Shown here: positions 32,931 through 42,809 of the stretch, piece by piece | How the letters are laid out: every line of letters begins with the position of its first letter | Position numbering within the stretch: position 1 is the first letter of the stretch | From: Dinoroseobacter sp049800835 | GTDB taxonomy: Bacteria > Pseudomonadota > Alphaproteobacteria > Rhodobacterales > Rhodobacteraceae | Direction: 5' to 3' | Length of the DNA: 64,000 nt | Assembly: GCF_049800835.1 (NCBI RefSeq) | Contig: NZ_JBNAFU010000001.1 | Span: forward strand, 434,001 to 498,000 | Made by a program: the position numbers and the translations under genes | Notes under the pieces: generated by a model | What the model saw: only the letters and a program-made list of their open reading frames with translations | What the model was told of the DNA's origin: nothing | Databases searched by the model: none

Positions 32931-33305
32931 CTACTCCATCACGTAGAAGAACTCTTCGCGGGCGATCTTGTCGTCCTTGACCGTGTAGATCGCGACCTCT
33001 TCCATCGGGATCTCTTTGCCGCTGGCTTTCTCTCGCATCACGGACTTGAAGATCAACGCGAAGCGGTCGTCGCCGTGCAGATGCGGGCCTTCTATGGTGC
33101 CGGAGACATACTCCATCTCAGAGTCCCACCATTCGTGCTTGGCACGGATCGCATCCAGCCCCACCGCTTCGGCACTGTCGGTACCGGGCATTGGTCCGGC
33201 CTCCACGGACACGCAGTCCTGCGCGTAGTGATCGCGCAGCAGATCGTAGGTTTTGTTGGTGTCATTGGCCGTCTTCACGGCCATGGCCATTTCCATCAAT
33301 GTCAT
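32931..33305 (-). CDS. SnoaL/NTF2-like fold protein
   Basis: A 124-residue protein with the cone-shaped SnoaL/NTF2-like pattern (LRDHYAQDCVSVEA, AIRAKHEWWDSEME, MEEVAIYTVKDDKIAREEFF). Such proteins are often small hydrolases, isomerases or stress proteins, and no specific reaction can be assigned. The start is ATG 33305 with GAGGA upstream. Two copies of AATGTTCT lie within 40 bases of the start and could be part of a promoter or operator. Confidence 0.75.
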   Translation of the reverse strand: MTLMEMAMAVKTANDTNKTYDLLRDHYAQDCVSVEAGPMPGTDSAEAVGLDAIRAKHEWWDSEMEYVSGTIEGPHLHGDDRFALIFKSVMREKASGKEIPMEEVAIYTVKDDKIAREEFFYVME

Positions 33306-33408
33306 AACGCTGTCCTCGGTAAATGTTCTATTAATGTTCTTATCGTGACTGAGTCGCTGAAATCGGTCAACAGAACTCGCAATTGCACGCGACATACCGC
33401 TGGCTTAT

Positions 33409-35025
33409 ATGCCGCCCATGCTGGACCGCACACACAATCGCCCCGACCTGCCGCCCGAGATCGGGCGCCGCCGCACCTTTGCGATCATCTCGCATCCGGA
33501 TGCGGGCAAGACGACCCTGACGGAGAAGTTCCTGCTCTACGGGGGCGCCATCCAGATGGCCGGTCAGGTGCGCGCAAAGGGCGAGGCACGGCGCACGCGC
33601 TCGGACTTCCTGGCGATGGAAAAGGATCGAGGTATCTCGGTCAGCGCGTCGGCGATGTCGTTTGATTACAAGGACTTCCGCTTCAATCTGGTGGACACAC
33701 CCGGCCACTCGGATTTTTCCGAGGACACGTATCGCACGCTCACCGCCGTGGACGCCGCGGTGATGGTGATCGACGGCGCAAAGGGTGTGGAAAGCCAGAC
33801 CCAGAAACTTTTTGAGGTTTGCCGCCTGCGCGATCTGCCGATCCTGACCTTCTGCAACAAGATGGACCGTGAAAGCCGGGACGTGTTCGACATCATCGAC
33901 GAGATCCAGGAGAACCTCGCGATCGATGTCACCCCTGCAAGCTGGCCCATCGGGATGGGGCGCGATTTTCTGGGATGCTACGACCTGTTGCGCGACCGGC
34001 TGGAGCTGATGGACCGCGCCGACCGCAACAAGGTGGCCGAGAGCATCGAAATCAAGGGCCTCGACGATCCGAAACTCGCCGAGCACGTTCCGGCGGACCT
34101 GCTGGAGAAGTTCCTCGAAGAGGTCGAAATGGCGCGCGAGCTGTTGCCGCCGCTGGATGTTCAGGCCCTGCGCGACGGCACGCTGACGCCGATCTGGTTC
34201 GGCTCCGCCATCAACTCGTTCGGGGTGAAGGAGCTGATGGACGGGATTGGCGATTTCGGCCCGGAACCGCAACCGCAGGCGGCTGAGCCGCGCCAGATTT
34301 CGCCAGACGAGTCAAAGGTTTCCGGCTTTGTCTTCAAAGTTCAGGCGAACATGGACCCAAAGCACCGCGACCGCGTCGCGTTCGTGCGCCTATGCTCGGG
34401 CCACTTCAACCGGGGCATGAAACTCACCCACGTACGGTCGAAGAAACCCATGGCGATCACCAACCCGGTGCTGTTTCTGGCCGCCGACCGGGAATTGGCC
34501 GAGGAGGCCTGGGCAGGCGATATCATCGGCATTCCGAACCACGGGCAGTTGCGCATCGGCGATGCGCTGACCGAGGGCGAGGCACTCAAGGTCTCGGGCA
34601 TTCCGTCCTTCGCGCCTGAATTGTTGCAATCGGCACGCGCGGGCGACCCGATGAAAGCCAAGCACCTGGAAAAGGCGTTGATGCAGTTTGCCGAGGAAGG
34701 GGCCGCCAAGGTTTTCAAACCAGCCATCGGGTCAGGCTTTATCGTGGGCGTCGTCGGACAGTTGCAGTTCGAAGTTCTGGCCAGCCGGATCGAGCTTGAG
34801 TACGGCCTGCCCGTTCGGTTCGAGTCTAGCCAGTTCACCTCCGCGCGCTGGATCTCGGGCGACAAGGCTGGCGTCGACAAGCTGGAAGCCGCAAACAAGC
34901 AGCACATCGCGCACGACCATGACGGCGACCCGGTGTTTCTGACCCGCCTCCAGTGGGATATCGACCGGATCGAGCGCGACTACCCGGATGTAAAGCTGAG
35001 CGCCACCAAGGAAATGATGGTGTAG
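33409..35025 (+). CDS. prfC: Peptide chain release factor 3
   Basis: Translational GTPase that recycles RF1 and RF2 from the ribosome. The 538 residues have G1 AIISHPDAGKTTLTEKF, G3 VDTPGHSDFSEDTYR and G4 NKMDRE, then domains II and III. The segments RRTRSDFLAMEKDRGISVSA and AGDIIGIPNHGQLRIGDALTEG match RF3 rather than EF-G. ATG 33418 is an alternative start. Confidence 0.96.
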   Translation: MPPMLDRTHNRPDLPPEIGRRRTFAIISHPDAGKTTLTEKFLLYGGAIQMAGQVRAKGEARRTRSDFLAMEKDRGISVSASAMSFDYKDFRFNLVDTPGHSDFSEDTYRTLTAVDAAVMVIDGAKGVESQTQKLFEVCRLRDLPILTFCNKMDRESRDVFDIIDEIQENLAIDVTPASWPIGMGRDFLGCYDLLRDRLELMDRADRNKVAESIEIKGLDDPKLAEHVPADLLEKFLEEVEMARELLPPLDVQALRDGTLTPIWFGSAINSFGVKELMDGIGDFGPEPQPQAAEPRQISPDESKVSGFVFKVQANMDPKHRDRVAFVRLCSGHFNRGMKLTHVRSKKPMAITNPVLFLAADRELAEEAWAGDIIGIPNHGQLRIGDALTEGEALKVSGIPSFAPELLQSARAGDPMKAKHLEKALMQFAEEGAAKVFKPAIGSGFIVGVVGQLQFEVLASRIELEYGLPVRFESSQFTSARWISGDKAGVDKLEAANKQHIAHDHDGDPVFLTRLQWDIDRIERDYPDVKLSATKEMMV

Positions 35026-35057
35026 AAGGCGGGGCAGACCGGCCCCGCCCCCCACGC

Positions 35058-36377
35058 TCACTCGGCTGACAGAAGCTCGGGGACATGCAGGCGGATGATC
35101 TCGTTGCTGTCCGCGACCCCCAATTGGCGCCCGGCGCTGAACGGCAGGTTGTTGTCGTTCGAGATCAGAATGTGCTCGTCCCCGTCGCGGATTACCGACT
35201 CGATCGTCACAAACGGAAACACGAAGCGTCCATCCGGAATGTCACCATCCGTAGGCAGGCGAGACAGGCCGTCGGGGTCGGCGATATCCATCAGGTCGAT
35301 CTGCGCAACGCGGCGTACGAAGCCGTCATCCCCGATCTGCGCGGTGTCGATCAGGGTAACGCGTTTGACTTCCGCCGGGCGCTCGAAGCAGCCATCTGTC
35401 TGGCCTTCGGCGCACGCGAGGCTCGGGTGCCCCTGCCCGCCGTCGCGTTCAATGACAAGCGCACGCGTATCGTCGATGAAGTTGAAGTCGCCGATCGCGA
35501 CGGCCCCGTCGGTCAGCGCGAACTTGAAGCTCTCTCCGGTCCATGCGCGGGTGGCAGGATCGAATGCCAGAACGCGCAAAAAGCTGCCCTCGCTCTCGCC
35601 GGTTTCGGCCAGAAGCGGCTTTTCGAGCATTCCCCAAAGCGTGCCGTCGGGGGCCAGCGCAAGGCCCTCGTACCCGCCTGAGCGTGGCAGGGTCCAATCG
35701 GTGCCCGCCTCCGCCGGAATACGCAGAGCCGGATGGTCCGGCGACCGGATCTCCGCCCCGTCCAGCAGGGTCGGGAAAACGCCCGTCACCACGCCGTCCA
35801 GCGTCGCTTCGATCAGGTAGGGGCCGAACTCCTCGCCGATATAGACGCGCTCGCCCACGACCTGAATGCCTTCGAGATCGAAATCCGCTCCAGTCAGATA
35901 GCGGGCTTCCGTTGCCTCATGGGTGATGCGAAACGGGACAAGGCGATTGGGATCGCTGAGCCAGATACGGTCCTCAAGTGTGACGGTTCCAGCGTCGAAA
36001 TCAGTGGAAATGCGGGTAAAAGACAAAAGCGCATCTGACGAGTTCGCCTTCGATCCGAACCCGTTGTCGATCAACGCGATCAGGGTGCCATCTGCCCCGC
36101 GCTGAGCCGCAAAACCGGAAAACCCCTGGACAGGCTGGCCGAAAAACGGGCGCATCAGGCCGTTTGCCTCGATGCTTTGCGGGGTGTTGACCGGTGCCGC
36201 GCCATTGGTGAAGCGGCCTGAAACAAACGTCTCGCGCGGGGCATCGGTGGGCGGGGCGGAGAAACTGAACGCAGGCATCGCGGCATGACCAGCAAGGGTC
36301 GCCGGGACCATGTCTTGTGCGTGGGCGGCGGTGCCCAGCATTGCGCAGAATGCCATTGGAAAGAGGTGTCGTGTCAT
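35058..36377 (-). CDS. Secreted esterase-like/phytase-family protein
   Basis: A 439-residue protein with an N-terminal signal peptide (MTRHLFPMAFCAMLGTAAHA). The rest fits the esterase-like domain related to phytase, a beta-propeller (FSGFAAQRGADGTLIALIDN, GGYEGLALAPDGTLWGMLEK, DFNFIDDTRALVIERDGGQ). It is expected in the periplasm or outside the cell. A phosphate-ester or phytate substrate is possible but not shown. The start is ATG 36377; a longer frame upstream is not needed. Confidence 0.82.
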   Translation of the reverse strand: MTRHLFPMAFCAMLGTAAHAQDMVPATLAGHAAMPAFSFSAPPTDAPRETFVSGRFTNGAAPVNTPQSIEANGLMRPFFGQPVQGFSGFAAQRGADGTLIALIDNGFGSKANSSDALLSFTRISTDFDAGTVTLEDRIWLSDPNRLVPFRITHEATEARYLTGADFDLEGIQVVGERVYIGEEFGPYLIEATLDGVVTGVFPTLLDGAEIRSPDHPALRIPAEAGTDWTLPRSGGYEGLALAPDGTLWGMLEKPLLAETGESEGSFLRVLAFDPATRAWTGESFKFALTDGAVAIGDFNFIDDTRALVIERDGGQGHPSLACAEGQTDGCFERPAEVKRVTLIDTAQIGDDGFVRRVAQIDLMDIADPDGLSRLPTDGDIPDGRFVFPFVTIESVIRDGDEHILISNDNNLPFSAGRQLGVADSNEIIRLHVPELLSAE

Positions 36378-36621
36378 GAAATACGTCCCTGTCTGTGCAG
36401 TTTGCGGAAAACTCCGCGCCCGCAGCGTGGGCAGCGCACAACACAATCGCGCAAAGCGGATGTAACGGCTGTGCAAAACCTGCTGCGGCAGTGCGGCATT
36501 TGACCCGGAGGTCTGTCTCCGCTATGTGACACCGCAACCCATCCGGGGTTGCCGCACGCGGGACGCGTGGAAGTCTGCGTCCCTTCTTTTCAACGGCTTG
36601 GCGCCGTCATCTGGGATGCAC

Positions 36622-38055
36622 ATGATCAAATTTTCCGACCTGAACCTCGATCCGAAGGTTCTCAAGGCCATCGATGAAGCCGGGTATGAAACCCCCACAC
36701 CGATCCAGGCAGGCGCAATTCCGCCGGCACTAGAAGGGCGCGACGTTCTGGGGATCGCCCAAACCGGGACAGGTAAAACTGCAAGCTTCACGCTGCCGAC
36801 CATCACCATGCTGCGCAAGGGACGGGCGCGCGCGCGCATGCCGCGCAGCCTTGTGCTATGTCCGACGCGGGAACTGGCCGCGCAGGTGGCAGAGAATTTC
36901 GACATCTATGCCAAGTATACGAAGCTGACCAAGGCGCTTCTGATCGGCGGCGTGTCCTTCAAGGAACAGGATCTGCTGATCGACAAGGGCGTGGACGTGC
37001 TGATCGCCACCCCGGGTCGTCTGCTGGACCATTTCGAGCGGGGCAAGCTGATCCTGACGGATGTCAAGGTCATGGTCGTGGACGAGGCCGACCGGATGCT
37101 CGACATGGGCTTTATCCCGGATATCGAGAAGATCTTTCAACTGACGCCGTTTACGCGACAGACGTTATTCTTCTCCGCCACGATGGCCCCTGAGATTGAA
37201 CGGATCACCAACACTTTCCTCAGCAACCCCGAACGGATCGAGGTGGCGCGCCAGTCCACCACGTCCGAGACGATCACGCAGGGGCTGGCCTATTTCAAAC
37301 CGTCGCGCCGCGACCGGGCCACGCAGTTCAAGGAAAAGCGCCACATGTTGCGCGCGCTGATCGAGCGTGAGGGCGAGGCGTGTACCAACGCGATCATCTT
37401 CTGTAACCGCAAGATGGACGTGGATGTGGTGGCGAAATCACTTATCGCCCATGGCTACAACGCCGCGCCGATCCACGGCGATCTGGAACAGAGCCAGCGC
37501 ACACGCACCCTCGATGGGTTCCGCGATGGCTCGATCCGGTTCCTTGTCGCCTCGGATGTGGCGGCACGGGGGCTCGATATCCCGAATGTCAGCCATGTGT
37601 TCAACTTCGACGTTCCCAGCCATTCGGAAGACTATGTGCACCGTATCGGACGCACCGGACGCGCGGGGCGAAAGGGCACGGCCTTTACGCTGGCCGTTCC
37701 GGCCGATGACAAGTTGCTGGCCGGTGTCGAAGGTCTGATCCAGACGGAAATCCCGCGCGTGGAGGTCGAGGATCTGATCAAGACCGAAGAGGTATCGAAA
37801 CCGCGCCGTGGCAAGGCGGCAAAACCTGATGACCGGCCCGCACGCAAGCCGCGCGAAACCGCCAAGGCCACCAGCACGGATCCGTCTGTCCCCGTCGAGA
37901 CCGCCTCCGAGGACCAGCAGAGCAAACGCCCCCGCAAGGAGCGCGGCGGGCGCGGACGGGGCCGTGACCGCGACTCCGGCCCGCAGCAGGTAGGCCTTGG
38001 CGACCATGTGCCCGACTTCATCCTGCGCAGTTTTGCAGAGCGCGCTGCCGGATAG
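36622..38055 (+). CDS. DEAD-box RNA helicase, RhlE type
   Basis: A 477-residue helicase with Q-motif YETPTPIQAGAI, P-loop AQTGTGKTASF, DEADRMLDMGFIPD, FSATM, ARGLDIP and HRIGRTGRAGRKG. It ends in a basic Arg/Gly-rich tail (RGGRGRGRDRD), as usual for the RhlE group. It probably remodels rRNA or mRNA during ribosome maturation or cold growth. ATG 36616 or ATG 36622 (MIKFSDLNLDP) could be the start. It converges on the rnj-nuo operon across a bidirectional terminator. Confidence 0.92.
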   Translation: MIKFSDLNLDPKVLKAIDEAGYETPTPIQAGAIPPALEGRDVLGIAQTGTGKTASFTLPTITMLRKGRARARMPRSLVLCPTRELAAQVAENFDIYAKYTKLTKALLIGGVSFKEQDLLIDKGVDVLIATPGRLLDHFERGKLILTDVKVMVVDEADRMLDMGFIPDIEKIFQLTPFTRQTLFFSATMAPEIERITNTFLSNPERIEVARQSTTSETITQGLAYFKPSRRDRATQFKEKRHMLRALIEREGEACTNAIIFCNRKMDVDVVAKSLIAHGYNAAPIHGDLEQSQRTRTLDGFRDGSIRFLVASDVAARGLDIPNVSHVFNFDVPSHSEDYVHRIGRTGRAGRKGTAFTLAVPADDKLLAGVEGLIQTEIPRVEVEDLIKTEEVSKPRRGKAAKPDDRPARKPRETAKATSTDPSVPVETASEDQQSKRPRKERGGRGRGRDRDSGPQQVGLGDHVPDFILRSFAERAAG

Positions 38056-38081
38056 ACCGCCACATCCTTGCCAATGGAAAA

Positions 38082-38108
38082 CGGGCGCCTGATCAGGCGC
38101 CCGCTTTT
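38082..38108. terminator. Bidirectional terminator between rhlE and the nuo-rnj operon
   Basis: A perfect 22-base palindrome (38082-38103) with stem CGGGCGCCTG is flanked by T-runs on both strands: GCTTTT follows on the plus strand and the run of A before it becomes TTTT on the minus strand. It can end both rhlE (stop at 38055) and rnj (stop at 38161). Confidence 0.88.
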
Positions 38109-38160
38109 GTTGAATGCCGTTGTTTTCTCGCCTCTAGACGCAACACCGCATCGCAGGGGC

Positions 38161-39831
38161 TCACTCCGCCACGAGTCTTGAGATCAGCACCGTCACCTCG
38201 GGCCGTTTCCCGATTTCGGTTTGGCACAAGTGGCGCACGACACGGGTAATCTCCTGCTCCAAACGCCCGTCATCATTGATCGTCTTGCGCTCCGCCCGGG
38301 CAAGGAACTGACCGACATCGTATTCGATCAATTCCCGCAGGTCGCTGCGGGAGGCCCCGCGCTCGGGCAGGCCGCGGGTGTCCGCCCAGGCCTCTTCGAT
38401 GGCTTCGTCGCCTTCGTCGATGATGACGGCAACCACCACATACCCGTTCAGGGCAAGGCGGATGCGGTCGCGGATCACGCCGTCAAATGCGCCAACCAAT
38501 GCCGCGCCGTCCAGATAGGTACGCCCGGCTTCGACATAGTCCGTCACGCCAGGATTGTTGCCGGACAGGGTCACCACCGACCCGTTGGGTGCGATGAGCC
38601 CCTTGCGCCCCTGCCCTTCGGCGAGCCGCGCATGGGCGCGCAGGTGCCGATGCTCTCCGTGCATGGGCAGAACAATCTGCGGGTTCAGGATGCGGTGCAC
38701 TTCCAGCAGGTCGGGTCGGTTCGCGTGGCCGGACACATGATAACGGCCACCTTCGTCGTCGACGATATCGACACCCTTTTCACTGAGCGCGTTCATGATC
38801 GACGCGACGGCCTTTTCATTGCCCGGGATCGTCTTGGAGGAAAAAAGGAACAGGTCCCCCTCTCCGATCTCGAACCCGAGGTACTTGCCCCGCGCCAACT
38901 GCGCTGAGGCCGCGCGCCGTTCGCCCTGCGATCCGGTGACGATCAGCATCAGGTTTTCGCGCGGGATGTCGGCTGCCGCTTCCGGCGCAACCGTGGGCGG
39001 GAAATCGGTCAGCACCCCGGATTCGACCCCAGCAGTGACCATCCGTTTCATGGCCCGCCCCAGCAGAACGACCGATCGTCCCGCAGCATGCCCTGCCTCC
39101 GCCAGCGACTTCAGGCGCGCAATGTTGGAGGCGAACGTGGTCGCGACAACCATGCCCTTGGCCTCTGCCACAAGCGGCTTCAGTTCCGGCGCTATATCGC
39201 TTTCGGACCGCCCCGGATTCGGCGAAAAGACGTTCGTGCTGTCGCAGGTCACGGCCAGCACCCCCGCCTTGCCGACGCTGGCCCACAAATCCGGATCCCA
39301 CGCCTCTCCGACGATCGGGTTGGGGTCCAGTTTGAAATCGCCCGAATGTACGATCCGGCCAGCGGGCGTGTCGATGACCAGCGCCGCTGCCTCGGGGATG
39401 GAATGCGACACGGGCAGGAATCCGACCGTGAACGGACCGGCTTGGACCGTGTCAGGCCATGTTCCGGCGATGCGAACAGCCTCGGGATCCTGGCCTTTCT
39501 CTTCCATCTTGCGCGCGGCAATGTTCGCGGTGAACGGGCGCGCATAAACGGGGGCCTTCAGGCGGTGGTGGTGGATGCCGACCGCGCCGACGTGATCCTC
39601 GTGCGCGTGGGTCACGAAAATTGCCTCAAGCTGGTCCGCGCGGTCCGCCAGCCAAGAAATATCCGCCGTGATCAGATCAACGCCCGGGGTCGTGTCCATA
39701 TCCGGAAACGCCACGCCCAGATCGACGAGGATCAGGCGTTCGCGCCCTTCCTCCCCGTAGCCGTACACATACGCATTCATCCCGATCTCGCCCGCGCCTC
39801 CGAGGGGGAGATAAATCAGCCGCTCTGCCAT
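38161..39831 (-). CDS. rnj: Ribonuclease J
   Basis: Metallo-beta-lactamase/beta-CASP ribonuclease with endo- and 5'-3' exonuclease activity, used in mRNA decay and rRNA maturation. The 556 residues show VTHAHEDHVGA (zinc ligands near 74-80), GDFKLDP, the beta-CASP core (TTFASNIARL, VTGSQGERRA) and the C-terminal HGEHRHLRAHA. It is the last gene of the nuo-birA-coaX-rnj operon and starts directly after the coaX stop. Confidence 0.96.
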   Translation of the reverse strand: MAERLIYLPLGGAGEIGMNAYVYGYGEEGRERLILVDLGVAFPDMDTTPGVDLITADISWLADRADQLEAIFVTHAHEDHVGAVGIHHHRLKAPVYARPFTANIAARKMEEKGQDPEAVRIAGTWPDTVQAGPFTVGFLPVSHSIPEAAALVIDTPAGRIVHSGDFKLDPNPIVGEAWDPDLWASVGKAGVLAVTCDSTNVFSPNPGRSESDIAPELKPLVAEAKGMVVATTFASNIARLKSLAEAGHAAGRSVVLLGRAMKRMVTAGVESGVLTDFPPTVAPEAAADIPRENLMLIVTGSQGERRAASAQLARGKYLGFEIGEGDLFLFSSKTIPGNEKAVASIMNALSEKGVDIVDDEGGRYHVSGHANRPDLLEVHRILNPQIVLPMHGEHRHLRAHARLAEGQGRKGLIAPNGSVVTLSGNNPGVTDYVEAGRTYLDGAALVGAFDGVIRDRIRLALNGYVVVAVIIDEGDEAIEEAWADTRGLPERGASRSDLRELIEYDVGQFLARAERKTINDDGRLEQEITRVVRHLCQTEIGKRPEVTVLISRLVAE

Positions 39832-40602
39832 TCATGTCTCTCTGTTATAGGCATGGATACGGACGAGGCCCTGCATCGTCAGGTCGTCCACCCACGCATC
39901 AAATAGTTCGGCCCCTTGCGCAAACAGGGGGGCCAGACCTCCGGTGGAGATCACTTTCATTGGTTTGCCGCGTTCCTGCTTGATCCGGTCGCAGACTTCG
40001 CGGATCAGCCCGACATAGCCCCAGAACACGCCGGACTGCATGCAGGCAACCGTGTTGGTGCCGATCACACGGTCGGGTTTGGACACATCCACATGCGGCA
40101 GGGCGGCGGCGGCGTTGTGCAGCGCCTCGAGGCTCAGGTTGACACCCGGCGCGATCACGCCTCCGATATAGGCGCCGTCATCGTCCACCACGTCAAAGGT
40201 CGTGGCCGTGCCGAAATCCACGACGATCAGATCGCCGCCAAATTTCTCGAAGCCCGCTACCGTGTTGACCAGCCGGTCGGGCCCCACTTGCGTACCCGCA
40301 TCGACCCGGACATCCACCGGCAGAGCGCATTCGGGTTTTCCGACGACCAGAGGGCGCGTGTTGAAATACCGGTCGCACAGAACGCGCAGGTTGAACACCA
40401 CCCTTGGCACGGTGGACGAGATGATGACATCTGTAATGTCCACCTGAATGTCGTTGAACTTCATCAGCGTCGACAGCCAGACATAGTACTGGTCCGCCGT
40501 GCGCGTGTGTTCGGTCGCCGTGCGCCAGACGGATACGAACTCCGTCCCGTCATGGATCGCAAAGACCGTGTTGGTGTTGCCGCAGTCGATGGCCAGTAGC
40601 AT
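39832..40602 (-). CDS. coaX: Type III pantothenate kinase
   Basis: First step of coenzyme A synthesis, phosphorylating pantothenate. The 256-residue protein has the ATP-binding DCGNTNTVFAIHDG at the N-terminus, VGPDRLVNTVAG in the middle and VVDFGTATTFDVVD for the metal site, all diagnostic of CoaX. It lies between birA and rnj in the downstream part of the nuo operon. Confidence 0.96.
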   Translation of the reverse strand: MLLAIDCGNTNTVFAIHDGTEFVSVWRTATEHTRTADQYYVWLSTLMKFNDIQVDITDVIISSTVPRVVFNLRVLCDRYFNTRPLVVGKPECALPVDVRVDAGTQVGPDRLVNTVAGFEKFGGDLIVVDFGTATTFDVVDDDGAYIGGVIAPGVNLSLEALHNAAAALPHVDVSKPDRVIGTNTVACMQSGVFWGYVGLIREVCDRIKQERGKPMKVISTGGLAPLFAQGAELFDAWVDDLTMQGLVRIHAYNRET

Positions 40603-40611
40603 AAGGGGGCC

Positions 40612-41370
40612 TCAGAAGAAGACGTCAGCGGCCGGAAGCGAAATCCGCCCGTCTGCCGTCTTTAGGACAAGCGCGCCCTGTTCGTCCACCGTCTCGAACG
40701 TCCCGTAATGCGCATGTTGCATTGTGCGCGCCCTGATGGGCTCGCCGATGCGCGCGGCCACGCTCAGCCACGCGCTCCGGATCGGGCCGAACCCATAGGT
40801 GGCGAACTGCGCTTCGCGTTGCGCAAAGGCTGGTGCAAGCAGGTCGAGGAACCCTTCCGGCTGCACGCGCACGCCGGTTTCCGCCAACACACTGACCGGG
40901 CGCAGCGCCCCGTCCTCCACCACATCGGCAGGTGGCGCTGCGACAAGGTTCACGCCGATACCGATTGCCATGTGGCTGATCGTGCCCGCGGCCCCCGTGC
41001 TTTCCAGCAGAATGCCCGCGACCTTGCCCCCATTGAGCAGAACATCGTTGGGCCACTTCAGCGTGAAGGCCTCGGCGCGCCCCGTGGCAAGTATGAACGC
41101 GTCGCGCAAGGCCAGCGCTGCCACGAAGGAGCGCAGAGCAACCTGCTCGGGTGACTCGCTAGGGCGCATGACAAGTGTGGCTGCGAAGTTTCCGGCAGGG
41201 TTTTCCCACACGCGCCCGCGACGCCCACGGGCTGCCGTCTGGTGCAGGCCCAATATCCACGTGGGACCGGTCAGATGAGAGGCGATGCGCGCGGCTTCGG
41301 CGTTGGTGCTGTCGACCTCCGCCAGCACCCGTTTTGCGACACCGTCCGGCCAGCTCAGATCAGTTGACAA
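40612..41370 (-). CDS. birA: Biotin-[acetyl-CoA-carboxylase] ligase
   Basis: Attaches biotin to carboxylase carrier proteins. The 252 residues lack the N-terminal DNA-binding domain, so this is the non-regulatory class I form. Motifs: TNAEAARIA, the biotin loop ARGRRGRVWENPAGN, LKWPNDVLLNGGKVAGILLE and IGIGVNL. I chose TTG 41370 (MSTDLSWPDG) because it follows GGAAG and overlaps the nuoN stop by 11 bases, so it is translationally coupled to nuoN. A frame open further upstream runs inside nuoN and is unlikely. Confidence 0.92.
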   Translation of the reverse strand: MSTDLSWPDGVAKRVLAEVDSTNAEAARIASHLTGPTWILGLHQTAARGRRGRVWENPAGNFAATLVMRPSESPEQVALRSFVAALALRDAFILATGRAEAFTLKWPNDVLLNGGKVAGILLESTGAAGTISHMAIGIGVNLVAAPPADVVEDGALRPVSVLAETGVRVQPEGFLDLLAPAFAQREAQFATYGFGPIRSAWLSVAARIGEPIRARTMQHAHYGTFETVDEQGALVLKTADGRISLPAADVFF

Positions 41371-42799
41371 GCGCTTCCGCCGCCGCCATCGCCGAGCCTT
41401 CGACCCCAAAGAACCCGGCCACCCCAACCAGCATGATAATGGCGGAGGCCATCATGAACCCATACTGGATCGGCGGCATCTTGGCCTCAAGCACCTCACC
41501 TTCGGCACCGAAGTACATGTAATAGACGATGCGCAGGTAGTAGAACGCACCGATCACGGAGGCGACCACACCGGCAATCGCCAGCCAGGTCAGGCCGGCA
41601 TCCACCGCCGCCAGCAGCACGCCGAACTTCGCGAAAAACCCAACAAGCGGCGGGATGCCCGCAAGACTGAACATCAGGATCAGCAGCGCGATGGCCTTGC
41701 CCGGCTCTCGGCTGGAAAACTGGTTGAGTGACGCAATCGAAGTGACCGGCTGCCCGTCTCGTTCCATCGACAGGATAAAGGCGAAGGTTCCGATATTCAT
41801 GGTCACATAGATCGCCATGTAGATCAGCATGGATTGCACGCCATCGACCGTTCCTGATGCCAGCCCCATCAGCGCATACCCCATATGTGCGATCGAGGAA
41901 TAGGCCATCAGGCGTTTGATATCCGTCTGCCCGATGGCTGCAATCGCACCAAGAAACATGGACACGACTGACAGGAAGGCGATGATCTGCTGCCAATCGC
42001 CGACCGAGTTTCCGAACGCATCATGCACGACCCGGGCGAACAGGCACATGGCCGCAACCTTTGGCGCTGTTGCGAAGAATGCCGTCACCGGCGTTGGCGA
42101 GCCCTCGTAGACATCCGGGGTCCACATATGGAACGGCGCGGCGGAGACCTTGAACGCCAGTCCCGCCATCAGGAACACCAGCCCGAACAACAGCCCGATG
42201 GAAATTTCACCCTCGGATGCCGCTCCGATCACGCCGGAAAAGAGCGTGGTGCCCGTGTAGCCGTAGACCAGCGAGGCCCCGTAAAGCAGCATTCCCGAGC
42301 TCAGCGCCCCAAGCACGAAATATTTCAGTCCGGCCTCTGTCGACCGCGTGTCATCGCGGTGCATGGCCGCCACCACGTAGAGGGACAGCGATTGCAGCTC
42401 CAGCCCCATATAGAGCGCCATCAGATCCCCGGCGGAGACCATCATCATCATCCCCACCGCCGCGAGGCTTAGCAGCATCGGGTATTCGAACTTCAGGATG
42501 CCAATCTTTGCCATGTATTCCTGGCTCATCAGCAGCACGGCGGCGGCGGACAGCAGGATGGTGATCTTGGCGAAGCGCGAGAAACTGTCATCGACGAACA
42601 TGCCGCCGAAGGCGAGGCTCGACCCCGACCCGTTCACACCAATCCAGAACGCCAGCGCGACGAACACGGCAGCAGTGATCCAGACCAGCACCGGGGCGGT
42701 CCGGTCCTTGCCGGTCCACACGCCGAACATCAGGCCCGTCATGGCGAACAGTGCCAGAACGATCTCGGGCAGCACGATAGAGATGTCTTGGGAAATCAT
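41360..42799 (-). CDS. nuoN: NADH-quinone oxidoreductase subunit N
   Basis: Antiporter-like membrane subunit of Complex I, 479 residues with about 14 membrane helices. KVSAAPFHMWTPDVYEGSPT is the conserved lysine-containing helix region, and YSSIAHMGYALMG is typical. It is the last nuo gene, ending inside the start of birA. Confidence 0.97.
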   Translation of the reverse strand: MISQDISIVLPEIVLALFAMTGLMFGVWTGKDRTAPVLVWITAAVFVALAFWIGVNGSGSSLAFGGMFVDDSFSRFAKITILLSAAAVLLMSQEYMAKIGILKFEYPMLLSLAAVGMMMMVSAGDLMALYMGLELQSLSLYVVAAMHRDDTRSTEAGLKYFVLGALSSGMLLYGASLVYGYTGTTLFSGVIGAASEGEISIGLLFGLVFLMAGLAFKVSAAPFHMWTPDVYEGSPTPVTAFFATAPKVAAMCLFARVVHDAFGNSVGDWQQIIAFLSVVSMFLGAIAAIGQTDIKRLMAYSSIAHMGYALMGLASGTVDGVQSMLIYMAIYVTMNIGTFAFILSMERDGQPVTSIASLNQFSSREPGKAIALLILMFSLAGIPPLVGFFAKFGVLLAAVDAGLTWLAIAGVVASVIGAFYYLRIVYYMYFGAEGEVLEAKMPPIQYGFMMASAIIMLVGVAGFFGVEGSAMAAAEALVN

Positions 42800-42809
42800 A
42801 TGCCTACCC